Assembly: GCF_014204325.1 (NCBI RefSeq)
Contig: NZ_JACHKT010000026.1
Span: forward strand, 1 to 64,000
From: Arcicella rosea
GTDB taxonomy: Bacteria; Bacteroidota; Bacteroidia; Cytophagales; Spirosomataceae
Direction: 5' to 3'
DNA: 64,000 nt
The position numbers and the translations under genes were made by a program. Positions 8,666-17,145 of the stretch are shown in pieces. Under the pieces are notes generated by a model. It had not been told where the DNA came from and did no database searches. It was given only the letters and a program-made list of their open reading frames with translations. Positions within the stretch are counted from its first letter, which is position 1. Every line of letters starts with the position of its first letter.

Positions 8666-9430
8666 ATGCAGTTGGTATTGCCCGCTTTTATCATTCATTG
8701 GTACTTATCTTTGTTTAGCCAAACGTTTTTTTTACATCGTTATTCAGCACACAAGATGTTTACTATGAATAAGTTTTGGGAGAAATTTTTCTATTTTCTC
8801 ACTTACGTTTCTCAAGGTTCATCTTATTTAAGTCCACGTGCTTACGCAATTTTGCACCGTATGCATCATGCCTTTAGCGATACCGAGAAGGATCCTCACT
8901 CTCCACATTTTTCAGATAATGTATTTTCAATGATGTGGAAGACAAAAGATATTTACAATGCTTTGTTGAATAACAGTTCTAAAATTGAAGAGCGTTTTGA
9001 TCACAACTATCCTTTTTCAAAAACGATTGAAAAATTAGGTGACCATTGGGTTTCAAGAATTGGTTGGGGTATTGCTTATGTGATGATGTATGTAGTAGCT
9101 TTTGTTTATTTTGATATGCACTGGGCATTTTTCTTTTTATTGCCTATTCACTTTTTGATGGGACCTGTTCATGGTGCAATCGTAAACTGGTCGGGTCATA
9201 AGTATGGTTATCAAAATCATGACAATAAAGATAAATCTAGAAACTCTTTAGTATTCGACTTTTTGATGATGGGAGAGTTATTTCAAAACAATCATCACAA
9301 ATTGCCTAACAGTATGAATTTCGCTTCAAAATGGTATGAATTTGACCCAACTTATCCAATGATTAAATTATTAATCTGGTTAAGAATCATCAAACCAAAT
9401 TTAAGCAAACCTGCTGATGCAGAGTTCTAG
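8666..9430 (+). CDS. Acyl-CoA (delta-9 type) fatty acid desaturase
   Basis: A membrane di-iron desaturase, 254 residues. The three histidine boxes are present: HRYSAH (24-29), HRMHH (64-68) and a C-terminal NNHHK. An additional HGAIVNWSGH segment lies between boxes two and three. Hydrophobic stretches around residues 5-20, 40-50 and 108-145 fit a four-helix membrane topology. It would introduce double bonds into acyl chains for membrane fluidity. A TAACTTTG element at 8568-8575 may be its promoter, about 90 bases upstream. A bidirectional terminator separates it from the convergent E2 gene. Confidence 0.9.
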   Translation: MQLVLPAFIIHWYLSLFSQTFFLHRYSAHKMFTMNKFWEKFFYFLTYVSQGSSYLSPRAYAILHRMHHAFSDTEKDPHSPHFSDNVFSMMWKTKDIYNALLNNSSKIEERFDHNYPFSKTIEKLGDHWVSRIGWGIAYVMMYVVAFVYFDMHWAFFFLLPIHFLMGPVHGAIVNWSGHKYGYQNHDNKDKSRNSLVFDFLMMGELFQNNHHKLPNSMNFASKWYEFDPTYPMIKLLIWLRIIKPNLSKPADAEF

Positions 9431-9490
9431 TTATTGAGTGAATTAATGAATGAGTGATTTAGAGATTCTCAATATTTAGATATAATGAAT

Positions 9491-9527
9491 AAAAAAGACC
9501 TGATTGAATTTCAATCAGGTCTTTTTT
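9491..9527. terminator. Bidirectional terminator between convergent genes
   Basis: An 18-bp perfect inverted repeat runs from AAAAAAGACCTGATTGAA (9491-9508) to its complement (9510-9527). A- and T-tracts on both sides suit termination in both directions. Confidence 0.9.
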
Positions 9528-9549
9528 ATTCATTATGGCTTAAAGCTTA

Positions 9550-10848
9550 CTACAGTTTTCTATCAATATCAAAAGCCTCCAAGTAATCAGATACTCGCTT
9601 TACAAATTGACCGCCCAATGAACCATCAACAATTCTGTGGTCATAAGAATGAGAAATAAACATCTTATGGCGAATCCCCAATAAATCTCCTTGAGGCGTT
9701 TCAATCACCGCTGGTTTTTTCTGGATAGCACCAAATGCCATAATCGCTACTTGTGGTTGAACAATAATAGGAGTACCCATAATGTTCCCGAAAGTACCGA
9801 TATTAGAGAAAGTATAAGTGCCGCCTTCTAAGTCTTCTGGCTTTAGTTTATTTTCTCTGGCTCTTTTAGTTAAATCATTGATTTTCTTGGTCAAACCAAT
9901 CAAATTATAAGAATCAGCATGATGAATTACTGGAACAATTAAATTGCCATTAGGCAAAGCAACAGCCATTCCGACATTGATGTTCTTTTTGTAAATAATT
10001 TTATCACCATTAACAGAAGCATTGATTTGCGGAAAATCTTTAATGGCATTAACGATTGCTTCTACTAAAATTGGCGTGTAAGTAATGTTTTCGCCATATT
10101 GTTTTTTGAAAGCATCTTTAGCGTTGTTTCTCCAAATCGCCACATTTGTCATATCTGTTTCAACGAATGAAGTAACATGTGGAGCAACCCTTTTAGATTC
10201 TATCATACGCTCTGCAATCATTTTACGCATTCTGTCCATCTGAATAATTTCATCTGTACCAGAAGTGAAAACAGGAGCTGAGCTTGAAACGATTTTCTCA
10301 GGAGTTTTTACTACTGGGATACTTACTTTAGCTGTTTTTCTATTTTCTAAATAAGCTAAAATATCATGTTTAGTTACTCTTCCATCTGAACCAGAACCAA
10401 CGATAGCATCTAGTTCAGCCGTTGAAATGTTTTCTTCTTTTGAAATACTTAAAACCAAAGGCGAATAAAATCTAGCACCTGCATTTGAAACTGTTTCTTG
10501 GCTTGTTGGGTCAAGATTTATACCTGTTAAGATTTTGATTTCTTCAATTTCTTGAGCAAGCTTTTCAGAAATAATCTCTGCTTTGGGTGAAGTATCTCCT
10601 TCTTCTCCCTCTGTATCAATGATACATATTGGTTTTCCAATTTCAGCAATTTCTCCTTCTTGAACCAAAATTTCTGTTAAAATACCCGACTCAGTACAAG
10701 GTACTTCTGTATCAATTTTATCAGTTGCTACTTCTAGTAAATATTCATCGGCTTCAATTTTTTCGCCTATGCCTTTAAGCCACTTTAAAATAGTAGCTTC
10801 CATGATACTCTCGCCCATTTTGGGCATAATTACTTCGATTAAAGCCAT
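9550..10848 (-). CDS. 2-oxo acid dehydrogenase E2 (dihydrolipoamide acyltransferase)
   Basis: The core acyltransferase of a 2-oxo acid dehydrogenase complex, 432 residues. Domains in order are one lipoyl domain (EVATDKIDTEVP, lipoyl lysine K44), a peripheral-subunit-binding domain near 145-185 (GSDGRVTKHDILAYL), and a catalytic domain with FSNIGTFGNIMGTPI and SHSYDHRIVDG (H404, D408). The single lipoyl domain suits a branched-chain or 2-oxoglutarate enzyme; the E1 and E3 genes are not nearby, so the substrate is unresolved. Its start overlaps the end of cinA by 10 bases, implying co-transcription and translational coupling. Confidence 0.92.
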   Translation of the reverse strand: MALIEVIMPKMGESIMEATILKWLKGIGEKIEADEYLLEVATDKIDTEVPCTESGILTEILVQEGEIAEIGKPICIIDTEGEEGDTSPKAEIISEKLAQEIEEIKILTGINLDPTSQETVSNAGARFYSPLVLSISKEENISTAELDAIVGSGSDGRVTKHDILAYLENRKTAKVSIPVVKTPEKIVSSSAPVFTSGTDEIIQMDRMRKMIAERMIESKRVAPHVTSFVETDMTNVAIWRNNAKDAFKKQYGENITYTPILVEAIVNAIKDFPQINASVNGDKIIYKKNINVGMAVALPNGNLIVPVIHHADSYNLIGLTKKINDLTKRARENKLKPEDLEGGTYTFSNIGTFGNIMGTPIIVQPQVAIMAFGAIQKKPAVIETPQGDLLGIRHKMFISHSYDHRIVDGSLGGQFVKRVSDYLEAFDIDRKL

Positions 10849-12077
10849 GTTGTTCTTAATAAATTCAGGATGTTGATTGCTGTAAGATGAATATTTTGTT
10901 CACGAAATCCACCCAATTGCAATTTCTTTGTGATTGTTTGTGTTTCTGAAGCGATGGCAATCCAAATAGTACCTACTGGTTTATCTGTTGTTCCTCCGTC
11001 GGGTCCTGCTATGCCACTTGTTGCCAAACCAAATGTTGTTTGGCATAATTTGCGAATATTTTCTGACATTTCGATGACTGTTTCCTCTGAAACTGCTCCG
11101 AATTGTGCTAAGGTTTCTGCTTTTACGCCTAATTGATTTATTTTAACAGCATTGTCATACGATATAATTCCGCCCATAAAATAAGCTGAACTTCCTGCAA
11201 CTTTCGTGAATTGATGACCTAAATAACCACCAGTGCAACTCTCTGCCGTTGAAACTGTATAGCCTTTTTCTTTCAATAAACGACCAATTGCTTCTTCTAG
11301 TTCTTCGTTCCCAAAACCATACACATAGTCTTTGATGATAGGCAATACTTTTTCAAATTTATCTTCTACTTCTTTTTCAAGTGCTTTAATGTCTTCTCCA
11401 AAGCCTGTCAGACGTAACTTTACGCTTCCCATTGATGGTAAGTAAGCTAACTTGATATGCGGAGGAAGTGCATCTTCCCAAGCGTCAATCATTTCTGCTA
11501 ATAATGATTCCCCAATACCAACAGTGCGAATTACTTTATGGAAAATTACAGGAGTTTTAAAATACTCTTGAATTTTAGGTAATAAGGAAAGTGTCATCAG
11601 ACCTTTCATTTCATAAGGAACGCCTGGCATTGAAATATAAACTACTCCATTTTGTTCAAACCACATGCCGGGTGCAGTTCCCATGGTGTTTTTGATATAA
11701 GTAGCATTGGCAGGTAACTCTGCCTGACCAAGATTTAAGCCTGTTACTTCTCTTCCTCTTTTTCTAAAGAATTCTGTTAAATCAGTCAAAGCTTCTTGAT
11801 GTACTTCCAGTGTTGTATTGAAGTATTTACAAAATGTCTTTTTGGTAATATCATCTTTGGTTGGCCCTAGTCCACCCGTTACAATCACTAAATCTGCTCT
11901 ATCTGTGGCTTCTTGAAAGATTTGTAAAATGGCTTCTTCTGTATCGCCAACGGATGATTTTCTAACGGTGCGAATCCCTATTTTATCAAGTTCAGCACTA
12001 ATCCACTGTGTATTAGTATCGGTAATTTGCCCGTAAAGTATTTCATCACCGATAGTGATTATCTCTGCTCTAATCAT
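10839..12077 (-). CDS. cinA: CinA-family nicotinamide mononucleotide deamidase
   Basis: A 412-residue two-domain CinA. The N-terminal molybdopterin-binding-like domain carries GDEILYGQITDTN (10-22) and VTGGLGPTKDDITK (66-79). The C-terminal PncC-type domain carries STAESCTGGYLG and SGIAGPDGGTTDKPVG. Family members hydrolyse NMN to NaMN plus ammonia and, in the N-terminal domain, ADP-ribose-type pyrophosphates, in NAD recycling. The name comes from competence genes, but a competence role is not implied here. It is the first gene of a two-gene unit with the E2 gene. Confidence 0.93.
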   Translation of the reverse strand: MIRAEIITIGDEILYGQITDTNTQWISAELDKIGIRTVRKSSVGDTEEAILQIFQEATDRADLVIVTGGLGPTKDDITKKTFCKYFNTTLEVHQEALTDLTEFFRKRGREVTGLNLGQAELPANATYIKNTMGTAPGMWFEQNGVVYISMPGVPYEMKGLMTLSLLPKIQEYFKTPVIFHKVIRTVGIGESLLAEMIDAWEDALPPHIKLAYLPSMGSVKLRLTGFGEDIKALEKEVEDKFEKVLPIIKDYVYGFGNEELEEAIGRLLKEKGYTVSTAESCTGGYLGHQFTKVAGSSAYFMGGIISYDNAVKINQLGVKAETLAQFGAVSEETVIEMSENIRKLCQTTFGLATSGIAGPDGGTTDKPVGTIWIAIASETQTITKKLQLGGFREQNIHLTAINILNLLRTTWL

Positions 12078-12129
12078 TTTTATTTTTACCTTTTAGCTAA
12101 AGGCTTAGTCCTAATTGATTATTTTTGTT

Positions 12130-12137
12130 CAAAATTA
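12130..12137 (-). promoter_or_regulatory. Possible -7 element of cinA
   Basis: The minus strand reads TAATTTTG, an exact TAnnTTTG match, 52 bases upstream of the cinA ATG. No convincing -33 element is seen. Confidence 0.4.
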
Positions 12138-12227
12138 CACAAATTCAAGTGTTTTGGCGTTTAAATGACAATGACTTTCCACAAAATTTGTCAGTTTTCA
12201 TATTGTTAAACATTGAAATTTAAAAAA

Positions 12228-12950
12228 ATGAAAAGAATTTTCTTAGGCCTATCATTATTGTTTTCTGTAAGTAGCTGTAATTCACAGAATATTGGTAATA
12301 TCCTCAAACAAGCTAATGATGTTTTGAGTGGCACTCCTGGCGCTTTAACAACGGATGAAATCGGAAAAGGTTTAAAAGAAGCCTTAACAGTTGGTATTAA
12401 AAACAGTTCATCAAAGGCTTCTGCTTTAGATGGTTATCTTGGTAATCAAACGATTAAATTGTTATTTCCACCCGAAGCACAGAATGTTGAACAAAAACTT
12501 CGTCAGATTGGCTTGGGTGCTCAATGCGATAAATTTATTACTGCTTTAAACCGTGGAGCAGAGAAAGCAGCAGAGAAAGCAGTTCCTATCTTTGTGGATG
12601 CTATTACTAAAATGACGATTCAAGATGCTTTGAGTATTTTAAAAGGCGATAAAGATGCTGCTACTAATTACTTAAAAAGAACTTCTTCGGTAGCTTTAAC
12701 CAATGCTTTTGCACCAGTGATGGAAGAATCTATCAATTCAACAGGTGCTACAAAATTGTATGGAGAAATTGCTACAACATACAATAAAATCCCTTTTTCA
12801 AAAAAAGTAAACCCAGATTTGAAACAATATGCAACTCAAAAAGCAATTGATGGGTTATTCCTTTTAGTCGCTCAAGAAGAACAGAAAATTAGAGAAAATC
12901 CTGCTGCTCGTGTATCGGATTTATTGAAAAAAGTTTTTGCAAATCAATAG
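12228..12950 (+). CDS. DUF4197 lipoprotein
   Basis: A 240-residue exported lipoprotein of unknown function. From the ATG at 12228 it begins MKRIFLGLSLLFSVSSC, a signal peptide with a lipobox cysteine at residue 17; the in-frame TTG at 12213 adds five basic residues and is less likely. The mature part is a helical DUF4197 domain, with KASALDGYLGNQTIKLLFPPE, AAEKAVPIFVDAITKMT and a late KAIDGLFLLVAQEE. It is probably anchored in the inner or outer membrane facing the periplasm. Confidence 0.87.
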   Translation: MKRIFLGLSLLFSVSSCNSQNIGNILKQANDVLSGTPGALTTDEIGKGLKEALTVGIKNSSSKASALDGYLGNQTIKLLFPPEAQNVEQKLRQIGLGAQCDKFITALNRGAEKAAEKAVPIFVDAITKMTIQDALSILKGDKDAATNYLKRTSSVALTNAFAPVMEESINSTGATKLYGEIATTYNKIPFSKKVNPDLKQYATQKAIDGLFLLVAQEEQKIRENPAARVSDLLKKVFANQ

Positions 12951-13121
12951 CATTATGTAGTGATTAGTAAATAGTGATTGGTGATTAGTACTTCAAGTTA
13001 CTAATTGTCAGTTTTTTACAATAAACTAAAACGTTGCTTGAGTTGTATTGATTACTTGACTATCAATCTTTTTAGCGATTCAATTAAAAAACAATTATAT
13101 AAAAAGTACCCATCTTTTATA

Positions 13122-13472
13122 ATGAAACATTCTGAAATTAATTTTAAAGTAACATTAGACGATCAAAGTGTCCCTGAACAAATTCAATGGTCTGCAACAG
13201 ACAATCCAAACGAAGGTATTGAAGAAACAAAATCAATCTTTGTAGGTGTTTGGGATCATTACCACAAAGGAACTTTAGCTTTACCGCTTTGGACTAAAGA
13301 TATGGACGTTTTAGAAATGAAACGTTTTTACATTGAAGTAATCGGAAGTATTGGAAATACCTTAGTAGATGCCACTGGCGACCAAAAGATGTCCACTTTA
13401 ATTGATAACCTTTGTAGAACTTTAACTAAAAATCTGCAAGAAGAAATTAAAGCCGCTGAACAACAGCAATAA
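13122..13472 (+). CDS. gldC: Gliding motility protein GldC
   Basis: A small cytoplasmic protein (116 residues) of the GldC family. Characteristic stretches are KHSEINFKVTLDD, VGVWDHYHKGTLALPLWTKDM and a C-terminal helix rich in Lys and Glu. In Flavobacterium, GldC aids gliding but is not absolutely required. The start at 13122 was preferred: the 39 residues upstream in the same frame are cysteine-rich and unlike the family. The gene is not next to other gld genes here. It is followed by an unrelated thioredoxin-like gene with its own promoter. Confidence 0.88.
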   Translation: MKHSEINFKVTLDDQSVPEQIQWSATDNPNEGIEETKSIFVGVWDHYHKGTLALPLWTKDMDVLEMKRFYIEVIGSIGNTLVDATGDQKMSTLIDNLCRTLTKNLQEEIKAAEQQQ

Positions 13473-13516
13473 TGTTAACGATTGTTAATGCCAATTTCTT
13501 TCAAAGGAGATTGGCA

Positions 13517-13524
13517 TATTTTTG
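13517..13524 (+). promoter_or_regulatory. -7 element upstream of the thioredoxin-like gene
   Basis: TATTTTTG matches TAnnTTTG exactly and lies 32 bases before the ATG at 13557. It argues against the in-frame start at 13482. Confidence 0.5.
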
Positions 13525-13556
13525 TGATACTCATTCGCAATAATCCATTTTTAACC

Positions 13557-14585
13557 ATGAAAAAATTCTTTATTCTCTCTCTTTTTGTATTCCTCACGCA
13601 TTTAGTTACTGCACAAAAAGGAACAGCTTTTTTACAAAGCGGAAACCTCAAAACCGTTTTCGATTTAGCTAAAGCACAAAACAAACCTGTACATTTAGAA
13701 GTATATGCTCCTACTTGTCATGTTTGTAATGCTTTTAAGCCTACTTTTGAAAATGCCCAAGTAGGAAGCCTCTACAATCAAAACTTTATCAATTATAAAT
13801 TAGATATTACTTCGGCAGAAGGAGCAGCTTTCTTGAACAAACAAGGTATTTGGATTCCTTCGACTCCAACGCTTTTGTTTTTTGATAAAGATGTAAAATT
13901 AATGCACATCACTGTTTTGGGTGAAAATTATAATACTCCTCAAGCATTAATTGAAGCTGCCAACAAAGCTATCGACCCTAAACAACGCACCAGTAATTAC
14001 AAAGCAAGCTATCGTTCTGGGAATCGTGATGCTAGCTTCTTGATTGAATACGGTTTTATGGCGAGAATCATGCGTGATACACTTGATAATATCAATGTGA
14101 TGAATAATTATGCGAAAATCGTTCCTGCAACACAATACAGCAATAATACCAGCTTTTTATTATTGCAAAAAGTCATAATGGACGATGAGAACAATATCTT
14201 TGAATACATGATTAGCCATTTAGGAGAATTCAATGCCAAATATGATAAAAACTTGGTAAAGCAAACGGCTGAAAATATTATCATGTATTCTTTGTACAGT
14301 AGTCGTGGAATGAAATATTCTGTGGCAAAAATCAATCAAGTAAGAGCAAACTTGGCTAAACTAGGCGTAGATAAAAAATCTATTAACGGCAGAGTTTGGA
14401 GAGAAGAATCAACGGCTTATTTCCGTGAAGGACAAGTGCCGAAAGCTCTTGCTGTGTTAGATAGTTTAGTAGATGCTACAACAGATAAGAAATCATACAA
14501 ATTCTTGAGTAACTGGATTAAAGCCAGAAGTTCTGATAAAGCCGCTTTAGCCAAAGCCGCTCTTTGGGATGCAAAGAGTAAATAA
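13557..14585 (+). CDS. Exported thioredoxin-like protein
   Basis: 342 residues. A signal peptide (KKFFILSLFVFLTHLVTAQ) is followed by a thioredoxin-fold domain with a redox-active CHVC motif (C54, C57) and the cis-proline region STPTLLFF (P104). This indicates periplasmic disulfide reduction or isomerisation. The remaining 200 residues form a helical, TPR-like region (IARSSDKAALAKAA-type repeats near the end) that may bind partners. The start at 13557 is set by the signal peptide and the promoter element at 13517. Confidence 0.82.
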   Translation: MKKFFILSLFVFLTHLVTAQKGTAFLQSGNLKTVFDLAKAQNKPVHLEVYAPTCHVCNAFKPTFENAQVGSLYNQNFINYKLDITSAEGAAFLNKQGIWIPSTPTLLFFDKDVKLMHITVLGENYNTPQALIEAANKAIDPKQRTSNYKASYRSGNRDASFLIEYGFMARIMRDTLDNINVMNNYAKIVPATQYSNNTSFLLLQKVIMDDENNIFEYMISHLGEFNAKYDKNLVKQTAENIIMYSLYSSRGMKYSVAKINQVRANLAKLGVDKKSINGRVWREESTAYFREGQVPKALAVLDSLVDATTDKKSYKFLSNWIKARSSDKAALAKAALWDAKSK

Positions 14586-14603
14586 GTTAGAGCATAAATA
14601 CAT

Positions 14604-14643
14604 AAAAAAGCGTCTTGAAAATTCAATTTCAAGACGCTTTTTT
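14604..14643. terminator. Bidirectional terminator
   Basis: A 17-bp perfect stem, AAAAAAGCGTCTTGAAA (14604-14620) with its complement (14627-14643), has A and T tracts on each side. It serves the thioredoxin-like gene and the convergent barrel gene. Confidence 0.9.
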
Positions 14644-14659
14644 ATTGTATGTCTTTTTC

Positions 14660-15370
14660 TTATAACAATCTGTAAGTTACTCCAAAACGTATCAGTCTTG
14701 CAACGCATTCTGTTGAACCACCAACATAACCTGCTTTATAACTCATAAAGCCATAAGAATAACCTGCATAAACGCCCATTTTGTTATAATTTACTGCAAG
14801 TTGAATTCTTGGTCTAACTTCAGTATTGATGGTTTTTCTTTCAATATCAGTAGTAAATACTGTACCGTCCACAGCTGTTGCTTTTCCGTTTTCATGCGTT
14901 TTTAGATTGGTACCAATATCAAAACCTCCAGTTAAATCAATGGCTAATTTCTTAGTATGAAAGCGATGACCAAGAGATGGAAAGATATTGATAAAATCTG
15001 CACTTAAAATTGTACTCCCTTCGGTTGTAAGAAGATTACCAGGAGATTGAGGACTTCCATATACTCCAAGAAGATTTACTTTACTTCTCAGACTTTCATA
15101 GCCAAGGTCAAGCCCAAGAATAAAATTCTTTTTGGTAACTCTCTTCAAATTCCCAGAGAAACCATACGAAAGTGCCGATTTCGTGCCATAAGGATTATTG
15201 GTGTACCCTCTTTTAATATCTGCACTGTAGTTAATATTTGAATTAGCATTAGTCGCATCGCCATGAAATGAAAAAAGTCCAGAATTTAAGGCGAAATGTA
15301 GCTCTGTTTGTTGGGCAAAAGTACTTGAGAATGCCAAAGAAGCAAAAACGGTGAGTAGTAATTTTTTCAT
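14660..15370 (-). CDS. Outer-membrane beta-barrel protein
   Basis: 236 residues with a signal peptide (KKLLLTVFASLAFSSTFAQ). The mature sequence alternates hydrophobic and polar residues in about eight to ten strands, such as NFILGLDLGYESL, KLAIDLTGGFDIG and KMGVYAGYSYGFMSY, and ends in RFGVTYRLL, a typical C-terminal strand for Bam-dependent insertion. It resembles the OmpX/OmpW-sized barrels common in Bacteroidota. Ligand and role are unknown. It stands alone between a terminator and the repeat-rich region at 15.5 kb. Confidence 0.8.
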   Translation of the reverse strand: MKKLLLTVFASLAFSSTFAQQTELHFALNSGLFSFHGDATNANSNINYSADIKRGYTNNPYGTKSALSYGFSGNLKRVTKKNFILGLDLGYESLRSKVNLLGVYGSPQSPGNLLTTEGSTILSADFINIFPSLGHRFHTKKLAIDLTGGFDIGTNLKTHENGKATAVDGTVFTTDIERKTINTEVRPRIQLAVNYNKMGVYAGYSYGFMSYKAGYVGGSTECVARLIRFGVTYRLL

Positions 15371-15495
15371 GTTTTGTGTATTTTATTGAAATGTTTAGAA
15401 ATATTAATTGATACAATAAAGATAATTAAATCTTGAGTGTAAGCGCTACTTTTATGATTGAATTATAAGGAATTTTTATTATTAGAGCTAAGTAT

Positions 15496-15528
15496 AATCC
15501 TGTAAGGTTTTTAAAACCTTACAGGATT
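15496..15528. repeat. 33-bp palindrome, copy 1
   Basis: A 16-bp-arm perfect palindrome with one central base, beginning AATCCTGTAAGGTTTT. Two close relatives lie at 17057-17089 and 19667-19699. All three are preceded by TATA. Confidence 0.9.
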
Positions 15529-15542
15529 GAAGGCACTCTGAA

Positions 15543-15639
15543 CTTGTTGGTGTTTTTTCACCAACAAGACAGGCAAAATTAATTATAGACGAAATGATGC
15601 GTTGCTGACGCCTGTCTTGTTGGAAATAATTCCAACAAG
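15543..15639. repeat. Pair of CTTGTTGG hairpins
   Basis: CTTGTTGGTG (15543-15552) pairs perfectly with CACCAACAAG (15559-15568) over a six-T loop. CTTGTTGGA (15616-15624) pairs with TCCAACAAG (15631-15639). The same arm sequence recurs singly near 16821 (CACCAACAAG). Confidence 0.8.
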
Positions 15640-15673
15640 GGCAGAATAACATTTTCAAGAAAGTATATCATTC

Positions 15674-16294
15674 TCATAAAACATAACTAAACACTACATC
15701 CGAATACACCAACATTGGTTCTTTACCAACTGCGGCTACTTTGATGGCATATTCTGTGCCTGATTGTAGGTTTTCAAATACCATTTTTTTGCGACTGATG
15801 ATATGCGTTTCCCAAATACTTGTTTCTGTTATTGGGGAAGTCGTAATCTGATAAATATAGCTTTTAGCTCTGTGTATTCTATCTATATTGGCGATTAAAG
15901 TACCTTTTACTGGGCCGTTGACTACCGTCAAATTACTGGGTTTGGATAAAATACCAACGGGCTTTCCTTTCTTTTTAACATCAAATCCTGAACTTTGGGC
16001 TATTACTTCATTATCAAAACAATTCATATTTACATACAAGCCCAACAATTCTAATTGTTTTTCTAAAATACTTCTACATTCTTTTTTATAAAGAGTTGCC
16101 TGTTTGCTTCCAGTTCTTGAAGCGACCAAAGCATCCAGAAAAGCTATTCTGCTCTGATTAATTTCCTCTAAACTAGGTTGTGGAGTAGGAAAATGAGGGT
16201 TTCCTGTTAAGCTTTGAATAATTGTCGAAGTCTTGATGTTTAATTCATCTTCTCTGTATCGTTTAAAACTTCTGAGGATGGTAATTTTAGGCAT
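15674..16294 (-). CDS. Helical plus fibronectin-III-like protein of unknown function
   Basis: 206 residues, no signal peptide. The first 100 residues are helical (with LTGNPHFPTPQPSLEEI and a cysteine-bearing YKKECRSILEKQLELLG). The last 90 form a probable fibronectin-III sandwich (SKPSNLTVVNG, RAKSYIYQITTSP, LQSGTEYAIKVAAVG). Similar small proteins recur in many Bacteroidota, with no known function to my knowledge. A seven-copy 42-bp palindromic array lies 214 bases upstream of its start, an arrangement repeated at 48.4-50.1 kb before another helical/beta-sandwich gene. Confidence 0.75.
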   Translation of the reverse strand: MPKITILRSFKRYREDELNIKTSTIIQSLTGNPHFPTPQPSLEEINQSRIAFLDALVASRTGSKQATLYKKECRSILEKQLELLGLYVNMNCFDNEVIAQSSGFDVKKKGKPVGILSKPSNLTVVNGPVKGTLIANIDRIHRAKSYIYQITTSPITETSIWETHIISRKKMVFENLQSGTEYAIKVAAVGKEPMLVYSDVVFSYVL

Positions 16295-16508
16295 ATCATT
16301 GGTTGTTTTAAATGTTGAACATGTATGGAATAAAGTAGATAATTAAAGTATTGATTTATAATAACTTAATCTTGAAATCTTTGTTTAAAGATAAGTTTTT
16401 TTTGAATATTTAGCTCAAATTTTTCTTTATAAAATTAATTTGGAATCACTCAGGCTAGTTTTATTGATGAATAATTTTGCTTTTTTTCTTGTTTACAAAA
16501 TTTTATTG

Positions 16509-16800
16509 TAGTGTAACAATGAATCATTGTAATACGGAATAATTGTAAAATAGTGTTGCAATGACTCATTGTAACACGTAAAAATTAAAATGTAGTATTA
16601 CAATAAATCATTGTTATACGTAAAAATTGTATTGCAGTATAACATTAGCTTATTGTTATACATATCAATTTTATTATAGTATAACAATGGCTAATTGTAA
16701 TACGTAAAAATTGTATTTTGATATAACAATAGCTCATTGTAACATGTAAAAACTATAAAATAGACTTACAATGGATTAATGTAACCCTATAAAATATTTT
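16509..16800. repeat. Seven-copy 42-bp palindromic tandem array
   Basis: Copies start at 16509, 16551, 16593, 16635, 16677, 16719 and 16761, all exactly 42 bp apart; the last is degenerate. Each contains an imperfect palindrome of the form GTATnACAAT-N4/5-ATTGTnATAC followed by an A+T-rich linker of about 17 bases (often CGTAAAAATTGTAT). Copies differ by substitutions but not by length. There are no variable spacers, so this is not a CRISPR array. Confidence 0.95.
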
Positions 16801-17056
16801 TTCAGTCTTTATTGTTCTTTTCACCAACAAGCTTTAAGTCAGGTACTGTCTGAAATGGGAGGGATGATGATAGAGAAATTATAAAATAGGCTGTTTTAAT
16901 AGGAAATTAATACAAATCAGCTAAAGGAATATCAAAGGAGGGAATAAACTAATGTTTATGATTTTTATTAAATTATGATAAAATGATAAGGTTGGGATTT
17001 TTAGGGTAATAATCAATGTAATTTATTGTTTTTTAGGTGTTTATGGTTTTTCGTAT

Positions 17057-17089
17057 AATCCTATAAGGTTTTAAAAACCTTATAGGACT
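17057..17089. repeat. 33-bp palindrome, copy 2
   Basis: Begins AATCCTATAAGGTTTT; near-perfect palindrome, one mismatch at the outer arm. It belongs to the same family as 15496-15528 and 19667-19699, and is followed by AATGC as in copy 3. Confidence 0.9.
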
Positions 17090-17098
17090 AATGCCCCC

Positions 17099-17129
17099 GC
17101 TTGGCGGAGTGTTTTTCACTACGCCAAGC
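17099..17129. repeat. GCTTGGCG hairpin after palindrome copy 2
   Basis: GCTTGGCGGAGTG (17099-17111) pairs with CACTACGCCAAGC (17117-17129) with one mismatch over a T5 loop. It lies just beyond the stop of the minus-strand 17146 gene, where it may also help end transcription. Confidence 0.75.
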
Positions 17130-17145
17130 AAGGGTTTTCTAACGA

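Larger units (their letters stand above)
15371..15673. other. Repeat-bearing intergenic region
   Basis: Between a minus-strand barrel gene and the 15674 gene. It holds a 33-bp palindrome (15496-15528) and two CTTGTTGG-type hairpins (15543-15568 and 15616-15639). No open frame was supported. Confidence 0.7.
16295..17145. other. Long A+T-rich intergenic region with a tandem array
   Basis: 851 bp without a supportable gene. Contents: an A+T-rich stretch, the 42-bp tandem array (16509-16800), a single CACCAACAAG arm near 16821, the second 33-bp palindrome (17057-17089) and a GCTTGGCG hairpin (17099-17129). It lies between the starts of one minus-strand gene and the end of another, so the array can act upstream of the 15674 gene. 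Confidence 0.8.

Noticed and set aside
13005-13121. N-terminal extension of GldC
   Set aside because: The 39 extra residues are cysteine-rich and unlike the GldC family, whose members begin near KHSEINFKV.
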